Positions 53,824 through 63,828 of a DNA stretch of 64,000 nt are shown one piece after another. The DNA is from Leptidea sinapis (lineage: Eukaryota > Arthropoda > Insecta > Lepidoptera > Pieridae), in the NCBI RefSeq assembly GCF_905404315.1, contig NC_066276.1, positions 13,658,001 through 13,722,000 on the forward strand, in the 5' to 3' direction. The notes below the pieces were generated by a model that was not told where the DNA came from, made no database searches, and was given only the letters and a program-made list of their open reading frames with translations. The position numbers were made by a program, and so were the translations under genes. The stretch's first letter is position 1, and every line of letters starts with the position of its first letter.

Positions 53824-54957
53824 TTATTCGCGATAAATCATCTGCGAAGAGTTTTGCGATCCTTTCTTATATTCCCTACAATTTTTTTCTGTACTAATTC
53901 TTTCTTCCTCATTCATATCCTCTAAACTAATTTTATTTAAATTATAGTTGAAATGTTTTTCATAAATTCCATTATTTTCAGTGAAATTAACTGTCTCTTT
54001 AATATACTTATTCTCTATTGGAGAGGCCAGTATGAAATAATTTGACTGATTGTTAGAAGAGTAACTATCATTATTAAATTGATTACAATTGTTATCATTT
54101 TCTGTAAAGTTTATTCGTCGAGAATTCACCGTTCGCATAGTGACATCAGTCTTTGACCTAGTTCCACCGTCAGTAACATGAGGCGGAGCATTGTCCGAAC
54201 GATGCTAATTCTGCATTTGCATTGTTCGATGCATTGACGACTTGTTGCTAAACGTATGACGATTAAAATCGTTTAAATTGACCATAGACCTATTACTTCT
54301 AGATTGATATGAATTATTATGATTATGATAGTTTGACCTATTTTGATTATGATAATTTGATTGATTATTGAAATTTCTGTTAAATCTATTATTACCAGAA
54401 TTTCTAAACGAATTATTTTTTAAATTATATAAATTTTAAAAATTCTGTTCGTCCAATACTATTTTTAGAGAATCTTCTAATGAAGTAGCGTTACGTAAAC
54501 GAACAGTTTTTACTAAATAAGGTGCTAAATTAAAAAGAAAAACATTAAGTGACATATTGTCATAAATAGCTTGTTTACATTGCCTCAAGTTAGCATCTTC
54601 TATTTGTTCATTAATCTTTGAAAATATTATACTACGTAAGTGCTGAATTCTATGACAGAATTCTAAATAACTCTCATTTTTGCTAATTTTTATTGATTCT
54701 AATTCATTAGCTAAACTATCCTCAGACCTAGCGTTTCCAAAATGTTGAATTAATAGACTTTTAAATCTGCCCAGGAATTAATGTGGTCTCTTTCACCTAC
54801 TAAATTCGCGGCATTACCCGTTAATCTACCGGTAATCACATGATATAAATATTCATTTTGTACAATTTTTCAAGAATAAGGACAATAGCCTTGCATCACC
54901 ATAGAAAATTGGAATGATGTTAATTAGTTCTACTGGTATTCTAACAATATTTTCCAT
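53824..54957 (-). pseudogene. Gag of the errantivirus-like element, broken
   Basis: Starts at the ATG at 54955-54957 after the leader. A stop follows after about 35 codons (frame break at about 54860), then further pieces in shifted frames cover the capsid-like region. From about 54420 to 54240 it becomes Asn/Tyr-rich (short NYHNQN-type repeats), as in the C-terminal part of errantivirus Gag. The last open piece is 53824-54138 (104 codons). A stop near 54436 and frame changes show it cannot make a full structural protein. Confidence 0.7.
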
Positions 54958-55045
54958 TTTAAAAGAAATAATAAGTTATTATTATGCAAAAAAAAATCTA
55001 TAAAATGATTTTAAAATTTTGTTGAAAAATTATACTAGCGTTTAA

Positions 55046-55939
55046 TTTTAAAAATTTTGATTTAAAACTAAACAAGCGTTATCAAGGCGTTTTCCAATCC
55101 CTAATAACACAAAAAAATACACATAAATAAGAAAATGTCAGGAAATAGACAGGATTGGTGAAAAGTTTTACTCACAGTACCGTCCTTCCGTCCATGGATC
55201 TTGCAGTATTATTGTATGTCTTGCTGATACCCTTGGCTCTACTTAATAAATTTATTTGTTCGGAGGTCCCCGTGTAAACGTTGAAACGTACTTTGTAAAA
55301 AAAATTTCGTGCCGAAAGAGTTTGATTTCAACACAGAATTTTTTTTTCACAATTACAGGGATCCTACCGGCTGCGCCAATTAAGTTGTTGAGCCAAGGTT
55401 TATTTAAAAAAATATATTTATTTCAAAAATTACATTGCAAGTCTATTATACAATAATCTATCTACTAACTAATTACAATCCATATATACTTATTTTAAAA
55501 ATTTTGATTTAAAACTAAACAAGCGTTATCAAGGCGTTTTCCAATCCCTAATAACACAAAAAAATACACATAAATAAGAAAATGTCAGGAAATAGACAGG
55601 ATTGGTGAAAAGTTTTACTCACAGTACCGTCCTTCCGTCCATGGATCTTGCAGTATTATTGTATGTCTTGCTGATACCCTTGGCTCTACTTAATAAATTT
55701 ATTTGTTCGGAGGTCCCCGCGTAAACGTTGAAACGTACTTTGTAAAAAAAATTTCGTGCCGAAAGAGTTTGATTTCAACACAGAATTTTTTTTTCACAAT
55801 TACAGGGATCCTACCGGCTGCGCCAATTAAGTTGTTGAGCCAAGGTTTATTTAAAAAAATATATTTATTTCAAAAATTACATTGCAAGTCTATTATACAA
55901 TAATCTATCTACTAACTAATTACAATCCATATATACTTA
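55046..55939. repeat. 447-bp tandem duplication of leader plus partial 5' LTR
   Basis: 55046-55492 and 55493-55939 are nearly identical; the only difference I noticed is cccgtgtaaac versus cccgcgtaaac (about 55275/55722). Each unit holds the leader, the primer site and, on the plus-strand right, the start of the LTR. The inner LTR piece (55378-55497) breaks off after about 120 bases at ttttaaaa, a short sequence shared by both junction partners. Confidence 0.93.
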
Positions 55940-56042
55940 TTTTATGCTTACAACTAAATATTCCCTACTCTAATGTTCTACTTAAAGTGCTGAGGTGGAA
56001 TTGCACCTAAAGCTTATTTGGGTAGGGCTGTCACTCTTAACT
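55825..56042 (-). repeat. 5' LTR of the errantivirus-like element
   Basis: Complete 218-bp copy followed on the minus strand by the primer-binding site. Flank CGCG at 56043-56046 matches 51043-51046. Confidence 0.93.
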
Positions 56043-56469
56043 CGCGCAGTCGTCCGGAGATCGCTATTATAATCGACTAGTGTACGCCGATCGAAATAAT
56101 TTGATCCTCTAAGTATTTTTTTTACATCATATTAAATAAATGTTTTGGCCCATTTTATGTTATAATATTTAGAATATAATCTTATGTGTGTTTTAAATTT
56201 TTGAATATATTTTTTATTAGTCAACACGCTTACATGTATTTGCCTAAGTCGTGAGAATAACATAAAATAATCTACTTTTTCATTGTAGAATTCTACATAT
56301 ATTTAAGTTATATATCACGTCATCATAAGTGTTTCCATTTAATTGCTGTATAATATGTTAATCATGATATACTTTAAGTAGTTTAATTTTGTAAAGTTTA
56401 ATACATGTTGATTGGAAACGAATAAATAAAAAAATATATATATGGCCCACAGTACCATTTCGTATATAC
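56043..56469. other. AT-rich spacer
   Basis: The target flank of the LTR element, then AT-rich sequence without recognisable features before the next pseudogene. Confidence 0.5.
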
Positions 56470-58335
56470 AGCAAAACATATGATTCTCTTTCTGAAATGT
56501 GCAAATTTGCTGCCGAAAAAACGATGAAAGACGCTGCCAAAGAAGAGAAGGATGCAGCCATATTACGGGGTGATGTCAGCAACGCGGGCATTCCTATGAT
56601 ACCTGTGGAAGCAGATGCTTGTTGGGGCAAGAGGTCGTATAAAAGTAATTATTCGGCTCTTTCTGGTGTTGAAGCAATAATTGGCGAATATACAGGTAGT
56701 CTTACACGTAGGAGTTCGAAACAAATATTGTGTAATTTGCGCACGTGCTAACGTGAAAAAAGAAGAACTTCGAGCACATAAGTGCACTAAAAATCATACG
56801 GGTTCGTCGACTTCTATGGAACAGGCTATATTAGTAGAAGGTTTTAAGCAGTCGGTGGAAAAAAGAGGTCTGATGTTTAACACATTGATTACTGATGGGG
56901 ACGCTAGTACTTATTAAAATATTTTAGAAAGTAGGCTATATCCAGATATTCCCGTTCAGAAAATAGTATGCACTAACGATCTCCTACTAAATTATAATGG
57001 CAGGAATTTGCACCTACAGAAGGATACGTCTGTTCCACTATCTAACTGTTGACGGGAGAGCGTCTAACCAGACTATGAACTGCAATATGATCTGCTATAA
57101 AATATAGGAAATCGGAAGTTGGCACTTTATCAGATAAATTAAAAAAATTACAAGAAGACATTTAAAACAGTCCACTGCGTGTGTTTGGAGCCCACAATAT
57201 TTGTAAGAACTACTACTGTAAGCAAGAGCGAAAACAAGAGCCCAATCATGTCTCGACGACAGCGACTTTGATGTTTAAGTTGCAAAAGAATGTCTCTCAA
57301 CTTGCCTTCCACTCATGAAGCCTTTTACACACCTTCACAAATAATCGTGCTGAACAGTTCAACAGTGTCGTGGCCAAAATGGTGGGTGGCAAAAGAGTAA
57401 ATTTTTCTCTTAAAGACTCCTATAGTGTGAGATGTTGTGCAGCAGTAGTAGCCTTCAACACTAGGAAACCACAGTACACATTATATAAGTCTGTCTTCGA
57501 CCAAAGTACAGGAAAGTTCGGAAATGCGTTGAAGAAGCAAGACATCCTCAAAATTTGAAACACCTGACAAAGTCCCATCATCGCAGAAAGCTTAATTTTG
57601 CTAGTACAGTCTCAAACTACGGTCAAAACTGTGAACGTCCAGATATGGACAGTGACCACTATGAACTAGCAAAAAGGATTTTCTTAGATCATTTGAAACA
57701 ACAAGCTTTAAACCGGCAAGAAATAGAAAGGAGCACTATTTTGCAGGACGAAACTGCTTTATGGCTAGAATTGCGTAGATGTATTATAACTGCGTCAATA
57801 CTTAGTAAAATTTGCAAAAGACGGCCAAACCAGAACTCTGCACCTCTTGTGAAGAATGTTTTATGCAGTTATAGCCTTGATCGCGTACCTGCAGTGAAAC
57901 ATGGAAAAGAAAATGAATCCAAAGCATTGGAAAAACCAAGCATTCAAGAGAACAATATTATTGACAAGTGTGGATTGTTCATTGACAAGTGTGGATTGTT
58001 CATTGACAAGAAACTTTTTTTCTTAGGAGCCACTCTGGATGGATTGTTTAAAGATGGTTTGGTGGAAATAATGTGCCCCTTCTCCGCGTTTGGATTAGAT
58101 TTTGACGAAGCTATTCGACAAAAGAAGCTGAAATGCATCAAATTGAATGATCGCTCTGAAGTTATTTTAGATCGGAATCATGAGTACGTAACCAAGTCCA
58201 AGGCCCAAAGCTGATAAAAATGTCTGTTTGTTTAATAATAATGATGATTTATTTTGGCGTGACAAAATGTTACCGAAGTTGAAAACATTTTACTATAACT
58301 GTGTACTTCCCAAGTTGATTGATAACTTGGGGCCC
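56470..58335 (+). pseudogene. Mutator-like transposase / YqaJ-type nuclease protein, decayed
   Basis: Pieces in order: GIPMIPVEADACWGKRSY and ALSGVEAIIGEYTG (56584-56700), VGVRNKYCVICARA in a shifted frame, DGDAS (about 56895), many breaks (56940-57360), VGGKRVNFSLKDSYSVRCCA (57382-57441), then a 219-codon open frame (57555-58214) with RCIITASILSKICKRRPNQ, LGATLDGLFKDG and VEIMCPF, and finally FWRDKMLPKLKTFYYNC (58251-58301). This matches an insect family that couples a transposase-like part to a YqaJ (lambda-exonuclease-like) nuclease. The ExK catalytic pair reads E-I-M here, so the lysine is lost. A 21-bp unit is duplicated at 57960-58001. Confidence 0.72.
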
Positions 58336-58860
58336 CCCCCGTAAAGCACAATCAATGCCATTGCGAGAGATATTTTTGTAATTTTTTTTCTCAAACTTTG
58401 TTATTTTTTATGTAAGAGGATATTTTTTTATATATACAATTATATATTTTTTATATTATATATATATGTGTATTTTTAATTTGTGGACTTTTTTTGGGTG
58501 TTTTCATTTACTACCCCTGATTGCCTGCCTAATAGTGTTCAGACTCTGGATTAAAAAATATATATATCAGTGTTCAGTAATACATAAAATATCAATATCA
58601 TTGCTGTTCAAAAATAATTCTACTTCTAAATCTTTGCCTCTTAAACACTGGATGTTTTGATGTACTAAAGTTATTATTCCTCTTTCTTTGCTATTTCTAA
58701 TATTACATAAATTGTTATTTGTTTTAATATTGCTAGAGGATAATTCCGTTGTCTTTAATAACTTATTTTGTAGCTTATTAATGCTAGAGACATCCTCTGT
58801 TGTCTTATAAACTAATTTAAATTACTTGGAATGACTTCCTATGTGAGATTGTCACGAATC
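58336..58860. other. AT-rich spacer
   Basis: A run of nine c (58332-58340) followed by very AT-rich sequence with TATA runs. Part of 58600-58860 may be the worn end of the minus-strand frame to the right. No feature is secure. Confidence 0.4.
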
Positions 58861-59901
58861 TCTTTAGAACAAATAGTGTGCATTTTCTGGTTAGCCAAAT
58901 TCCTGGCTATTATACTAAAGTAATAAGACAGTGACACAGCTACTTGTCGTTTATAGAAGTCTGAAAGGTCGTAACTACCTTTTCTCAAATATAAATTATT
59001 TTTAACATAATTGTTGGTGTCGATCAGGTGAATTAGTTTATAATGTTATTATTTAGAATAGTATGTAATGTTAAATTTAAATTATATCTAAGTTCATTTT
59101 CAGCTTGTGGTAGTATTTTGATGTAAACATTACAATTTTATTAATATTTAGTGAACCTGTCTCAACATATTTGATAGGGTCACGTTTTTTCATGTCTCCT
59201 CTATTTCCAAACCATATTATTAAGTTTGTTACATGTGTTAAATTTGAACCTAATATTCTTGGAATAATATCATGAAAACTGGTGTTTGGGAAGCAATTAT
59301 TTATAACTGTGTGTTCTATTTTACTGTGCAGTAGTTTGCCTAAATTTTTCCCTATTTCATCACAAAATATTACAGTTTTATAATTGTTTTTTTACGCATA
59401 GTTGTAGTGTTGGATCCGATGTTAATTTCAGCGGTTAAGGGGAGAGCTGGTCTATCTGGTTTTAAATTTGCAGAATTTTGGCAGTCACACAAATAATTGG
59501 TCATCAAGGAATCGAATTGTTCCTGGTTATTTTGAGATAATTTAAGTAGCTCATCCATATTCGCAGAGTACTCCCGAATCGTCTCTTGAGATTTGTCATA
59601 AAGACTAGTAATTGACCTCAAACTACCTTCAACACGGGCTAGTTCAGACTCTCGATGTTGTATGTCATTTTCATATTTTATTCTGTTTTTTTTTTAATTC
59701 TTCTGTACAAATTTTTAGTTTGTCTAAGTAATCTAATTTATTCTTATTATTATTGCTCTTGTTGAGACTTTTCTTATTTTTTAATATCATTGATGTTGTG
59801 GAGTTTCTGTGTTTTTTTATTTTACCATATACTTTTGATGTCTTTTTGTTGCATACGGAATTAATTCCCACCACTGTGTTATCATGAGTCAAGTCAATCA
59901 C
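58860..59901 (-). pseudogene. Coiled-coil plus SGNH-hydrolase-like ORF, frameshifted
   Basis: Three minus-strand frames in order: 59671-59901 (MIDLTHDNTVVGINSVC, Lys/Asn-rich), 59370-59621 (helical, SITSLYDKSQETIREYSANM), and about 58865-59380 in another frame, with VIFCDEIGKNLGKLL, NNCFPNTSFHDIIPRI, LIIWFGNRGDMKKRD, LIDTNNYVKN and LSDFYKRQVAVSLSYYF. The last set has the strand-loop order of SGNH esterase-like domains found in some LINE ORF1 proteins, but the block I Ser is absent (CDEIGK). Both breaks fall in T-runs (about 59685 and 59385). The host element is unknown. Confidence 0.5.
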
Positions 59902-59903
59902 TT

Positions 59904-60044
59904 AGACCAATTGTAAATAGTGGCACCAGATGGGGCTTCATTAAGAAATGCGAATCGCAGCCTATCATAGCTTTGTTGTTGAGTAAGCCCACTACGATAG
60001 TCATAATAAATCATTGACCGAAAATTTTCTCGCGTTAGGTTCAT
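59904..60044 (-). pseudogene. mariner transposase N-terminal fragment
   Basis: From an ATG (60042-60044) it reads MNLTRENFRSMIYYDYRSGL, then the helix TQQQSYDRLRF and EAPSGATIYNW, the first helix-turn-helix of mariner transposases. The match ends abruptly at W, where the unrelated frame above begins. It is about 47 residues of a protein that is normally about 340 to 350. Confidence 0.78.
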
Positions 60045-61074
60045 TTTCACTTGTAACTAGAGTGATTTGCCGCCAATTCACAAAAACAAATGACAAATGA
60101 ATGCAATATACTACATAAGTTACCAAAGAGTTCTAAAATTGAAATTCAAAAAAAGTTTTCGTTAATAATGTTTCTAACTGGGCAGTTCTAAAACTTTCAG
60201 TGTCACCCGAGTATTACCGATAAAGTACGTCGTAAGCTAAAATAATAAGCCATTATTTTTTCTTAGGTATAGTTTTGTAGCTGTACCTACAACCAATAAT
60301 ATCAATTAACACAAATGTCTAATATCTAACTTGTAACGTAGCATTATAGATCGTAGAAATAGTAATCGTGCATAATAACTGTAATAAGCGTATGCCGAAA
60401 GATTCGTTCTGATAAAAACATTTTATTTTATATAACGTAGTATTAGCTCTGATAAGAACATTTTATTTTGTATAACGTAATATTAGCTCTGATAAGAACC
60501 ATTTCATAATGCTGTACATCAACTCATAGAATCATACAGATCACCAGTAGTCATCTCAGTGAAGTTTCAAGCATCGTACTTTCTCTCGACGATCGCAGAT
60601 ATACTCACGTGATCAGTCATATGCTCCGCGTTATACAACCGCACAGCAAGGCCGAGCGGACTCGACTGACGAGTGAAGCGTCGGGGGTCGATCGCTATTC
60701 ATGCAATTTTAATCAATGAGCAATAGCGTAGGTGTGGAATGCTCATTGACATCGTATGATCGATTCGACGCGAGTTTACACAAACTGCGATAGCATTCGT
60801 TTTAGAGCGAGATAGAACACATAATATTATTCTTAATTCTTATTGAATGAAACGTTTTACTATTGGTTAAAATGTAAGCTTTAGTATTGGTGTGTATTTT
60901 CTGAACTTGTAAATATTTTTTAAGTAACAACTGTAATTGGGTTACTAGTTTCAAGGATTTTGTATATATATCATGTAACTTTCAAATAAATCATATCTTC
61001 CATATATCTTCCACATATTCCTCACAGTCAAGCAGTTGTTTTATTTAATCGCCAAACGCTCAGTCTCTAAAGTT
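60045..61074. other. Spacer with possible solo LTR
   Basis: Contains a 40-bp tandem repeat (60409-60500) and then sequence with LTR-like layout: GC-richer middle (60580-60690), ttatacaa-like box, aaataaatcat polyadenylation-like signal (60986-60996), and a pyrimidine-rich end. No matching second LTR, target duplication or coding region was found, so this is only a suggestion. Confidence 0.25.
60409..60500. repeat. 40-bp tandem repeat, 2.3 copies
   Basis: Units start at 60409, 60449 and 60489 with ctgataagaac, continuing attttattttgtataacgta and atattagct. Copies 1 and 2 differ at three or four positions. Confidence 0.88.
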
Positions 61075-62217
61075 TTATTTAAGAGCGGTGAAGTTGAAGT
61101 TGTCGAAGAGCGGTGATACGACAAATGGGGTTTTTTTAGTGGTAAACGCGCAAACTTGAGTCTTCTGGGGGTTAAATTGGACAAGGTTCAATGTACCCCA
61201 TTCCGCGACCTTCTCAAGAGGGGACTCGATAGAAGACACAAGTTTCTCCCAGCACTGGTCGACGATTTCCCGAGAGAGACCTGCATGGCCCGTGTATACG
61301 GCATCACCAGTGCTGTCGTCTGCATAGCAATGAATATGGGAGGTGTCCAACATATCATTGATATGCAGAAGAAACAGCGTAGGAGATAGCACACAGCCTT
61401 GGGGCACTCCAGCATTCACGGGCTTCGGGTTCGAGCAATGTTCGTCGACAACGACCTTCGCTATATCCAGGCTAACTGCCAGGCCTTCCCCCTTGCTTTC
61501 AATAGCCGCAGCCCATCTATGTGTTAGGTATACCAGAAGATCACCTGCCGACCGACCATGGCGAAAGCCGTATTGTCGGTCGTTGATCAACTGGTGACCC
61601 TCTAGGTATACCAAGAGCTGACGGCTAATTATGCTCTCCATGATTTTGGAGAGCAGGGAGGTAATAGCAATAGGCCTGTAGTTTGCCGGATCCGAACTGT
61701 CTCCTTTTTTTTGGATCGGATGGACAAGGGCTGACTTCCATGAGTCAGGGACTACGCCTTTGGAATAAGAGTGCCGGAATAAACGCACCGGCGTCAACTC
61801 AGGGGCACACCTTCTAAGCACGATTGGAGAAATGCCATCCAGCCCGCTCGACTTCCTGACGTCCAATGAAAACAGAGCTCGCCTAACAGTTTTCTGTCTG
61901 AACTGTACTTCAGGCATAGAGCTCTGACACCGCGGGATGGTCGGCGGTGTTTTTCCGTTGTCGTCAAAAGTCGAGTTGAAAGCGAAAAGAGCGTACAGGA
62001 GATCGGCTTTCTCTTTTGCCGTATGGGCCAGGGTGTCATTCCTCATGTGCAACGGCGGCATGGACGGCTGGCTGAAGTTACCAAGAGCAGCTTTCGACAA
62101 CGACCAGAACTTGCGTGTTCCGGTCGGGTAACTGGAAAGCTGCTCGCCGACTTTTTTTGTTGTTTTTTTGTTTTGACTTTGCACGGGCGATTTGCCGCTT
62201 AAAAAATCTGGAAGCAC
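61075..62217 (-). pseudogene. LINE family 1 ORF2, RT part, with in-frame deletion
   Basis: RT blocks: SSGLDGISPIVLRRCAPEL, VVPDSWKSALVHPIQKKG, DPANYRPIAITSLLSKIME, DRQYGFRHGRSAGDLL, LAVSLDIAK (first palm Asp), GVPQGCVLSPTLFLLHINDM, CYADDST, and AEWGTLNLVQFNPQKT. Between SLDIAK and VVVDEHC about 35 to 45 residues normally present (AFDRVWH and the following helices) are absent without breaking the frame. The frame ends at 61075. Inactive because of this deletion and the missing C-terminus. Confidence 0.85.
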
Positions 62218-63460
62218 GGTTGTATTTCCTCTTTAGAACTATGCAGTTCGGATCCTTTGTGCCCAGCGCCGCAACCCAAGTTCGATACGCCTGTTTTTTG
62301 CAGTCAGATGCTGCTTTAACTGACGCATCGAACGAGGGCTGTGATCTGCCACCGATCGGTACTACAGAGCTTGGTATAAAAATATCCATGCCCTGTAGTA
62401 TCACATCGGCTACTGCAACGGCGCAGGCACTAGGATCATCCGAAGGGAAACAAACCCTGCTCCAAGGGTAGGATGCAAAAAAGGAACGCATCCTATCCCA
62501 ATCTGCTGACTTGTACTGCCAAACGCGGCGGGTCGCTGGTGGTCTGCGACGTGGGCGTCGTATAGGCATTACACTCCTGACCAGGCAATGGTCGGACGTT
62601 CCGAGAGGGGCGTCGACAATGACCTGGTAACCATCTGGATGTGTAGTCAGCAGAAGATCTAATAAGGACGGCATGTGGCTATCCACATCCGGGAGCCGCG
62701 TTGGCGACTCAACCAATTGGGACAGATCGTACGCCAATGCAAAATTATGCACAGATCGCCCTGCGTAGTCTGTGGTACGTGATCCAAGCCATCCGGCATT
62801 GTGCCCGTTGAAATCACCCAAGACTACGATTTCAGCGGAGGGGATCTGTGCAAGCATGTCGTCAATTGCCGCTTGAACGCAGCCCATGAGATGATCGCTT
62901 TCTGCGTTACCATTATGGGACCTGTAGACACACGCATAGATGCGGACGCGGTCCTTTAAATCTACGCGGAGCCACAGAGTGGACAGGTCCTTACCCTCAA
63001 AATTGCCGAGACGGCGACAGCAGATATCCTCCCTAACGTACACACATACCCCGGCATGAGGCAAAAAATTGTGCTCAATTTTGTACCCGGGGTACGTTAA
63101 ATATGACGTATCGCTAGGTCGAGATATCTGAGTCTCCGTAAGGAAACACAAGCCCGGCTTCGCCGTCTCAAGGTGGTGGTGGACGGCGTTTAAGTTGGAG
63201 CGAATTCCCCTGATATTGCAAAAGTCCACGTTGATTGTGGAGCGGGGTGCCGTGGTGTCACTGCCTCGTTTGTCCTTGGTCATGCGCGGTTCTTTGCCCC
63301 CCCCAGAATACGAAGGGCAGCCCGAGCTAGAGTGCTCGGGGAGGGATTCTCCAAATCTGGTAGAGCCGGTACCCTCCTGGGGTACTATCTCTTTAAGGAC
63401 CGCTTTCATAATCTTTGTTGGGGAAGGGGGTGGGGGACGATGGCCACCAGTCCTCGACAC
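62078..63460 (-). pseudogene. LINE family 1 ORF2, APE part (460 codons open)
   Basis: APE landmarks: VDFCNIRGIRSNLNAV, LCFLTETQIS, VVLGDFNGHNAGWLGSR, LLDLLLTTHPDG and LGTSDHCLVRSV, that is the catalytic Asn, Glu, Asp-x-Asn and terminal Asp-His. A basic linker KSKQKNNKKSRRAA follows, after which the frame is lost. The RT continues in another frame from about 62217; the break lies in T-runs at about 62150-62175. The N-terminal 80 residues look like leader or ORF1-type sequence. Confidence 0.85.
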
Positions 63461-63668
63461 TAACCCATGCGAAACATAGCGGCACTAGGCCGCTACTTCA
63501 CGCCGGTATTCTGTGTGGTAATTAACCCGGACGAGTCTGGCCCGATTGTGCTGACGTCAAAAGACGGCAGCGTGACTCTCCCACTTCTAAAAAGCCCTTA
63601 GTCGCCTCTTACGACACACATGGGACTTGGACTCCTCTATTCTTTTTATGCCCCGGGGAAAGTACAAG

Positions 63669-63828
63669 GCAAGTTGTTTATTACTATAGCGCGAATCGCG
63701 TCTCACTCACTCGGCTGCCAGTCCGGCCGCCAATGACACTTCCACTTCGTTGCATGCAACACGTGTACACTGCTGTGTGTGTGTTTTGTTATGCATTGTT
63801 TATTTTAATTGTTTTTGAATTGCATACG
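63669..63828. other. Spacer between LINE 5' end and MADF frame
   Basis: About 160 bases with gcgaatcgcgtctcactcac and a gt-rich stretch. It may be the promoter or leader of the MADF frame. No motif is secure. Confidence 0.35.

Larger units (their letters stand above)
51047..56042 (-). mobile_element. Errantivirus-like (gypsy-type) LTR element, internally deleted
   Basis: 218-bp LTRs at 51047-51264 and 55825-56042 are flanked by CGCG on both sides (51043-51046, 56043-56046), a YRYR-type target duplication typical of errantiviruses. On the minus strand the 5' LTR is followed by a primer-binding site tggcgcagccggtagg (tRNA-Ser-like). The 3' LTR is preceded by the polypurine tract aaggagggggg (51265-51275). 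Contents in order: duplicated leader, decayed gag, an Asn-rich gag end, an ORF with only integrase parts, and an env-like ORF. Protease, RT, RNase H and the integrase core are gone. The LTRs differ at three positions seen by eye. Confidence 0.92.
61075..63668 (-). mobile_element. LINE family 1, 5' end and APE kept, 3' end missing
   Basis: The longest copy of this family in the window. On the minus strand it starts near 63668 with gtactttccccggggc, carries the leader (also at 35599-35780), then APE and RT, and stops at about 61075 within the region after the RT. The C-terminal part and A-tail, present at 18905-19413, are missing. Loss of the 3' end is unusual for a LINE, whose insertions are normally 5'-truncated, so a later deletion or a break by other DNA is likely. 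Confidence 0.9.

Noticed and set aside
55256..55903. Two identical 66-codon frames (55256-55456 and 55703-55903) as duplicated genes
   Set aside because: They lie antisense to the leader/LTR of the errantivirus-like element and are doubled only because of the 447-bp duplication.
61156..61597. Plus-strand frames over the LINE at 61-62 kb
   Set aside because: Antisense shadows of the RT coding sequence, which has clear motifs on the minus strand.
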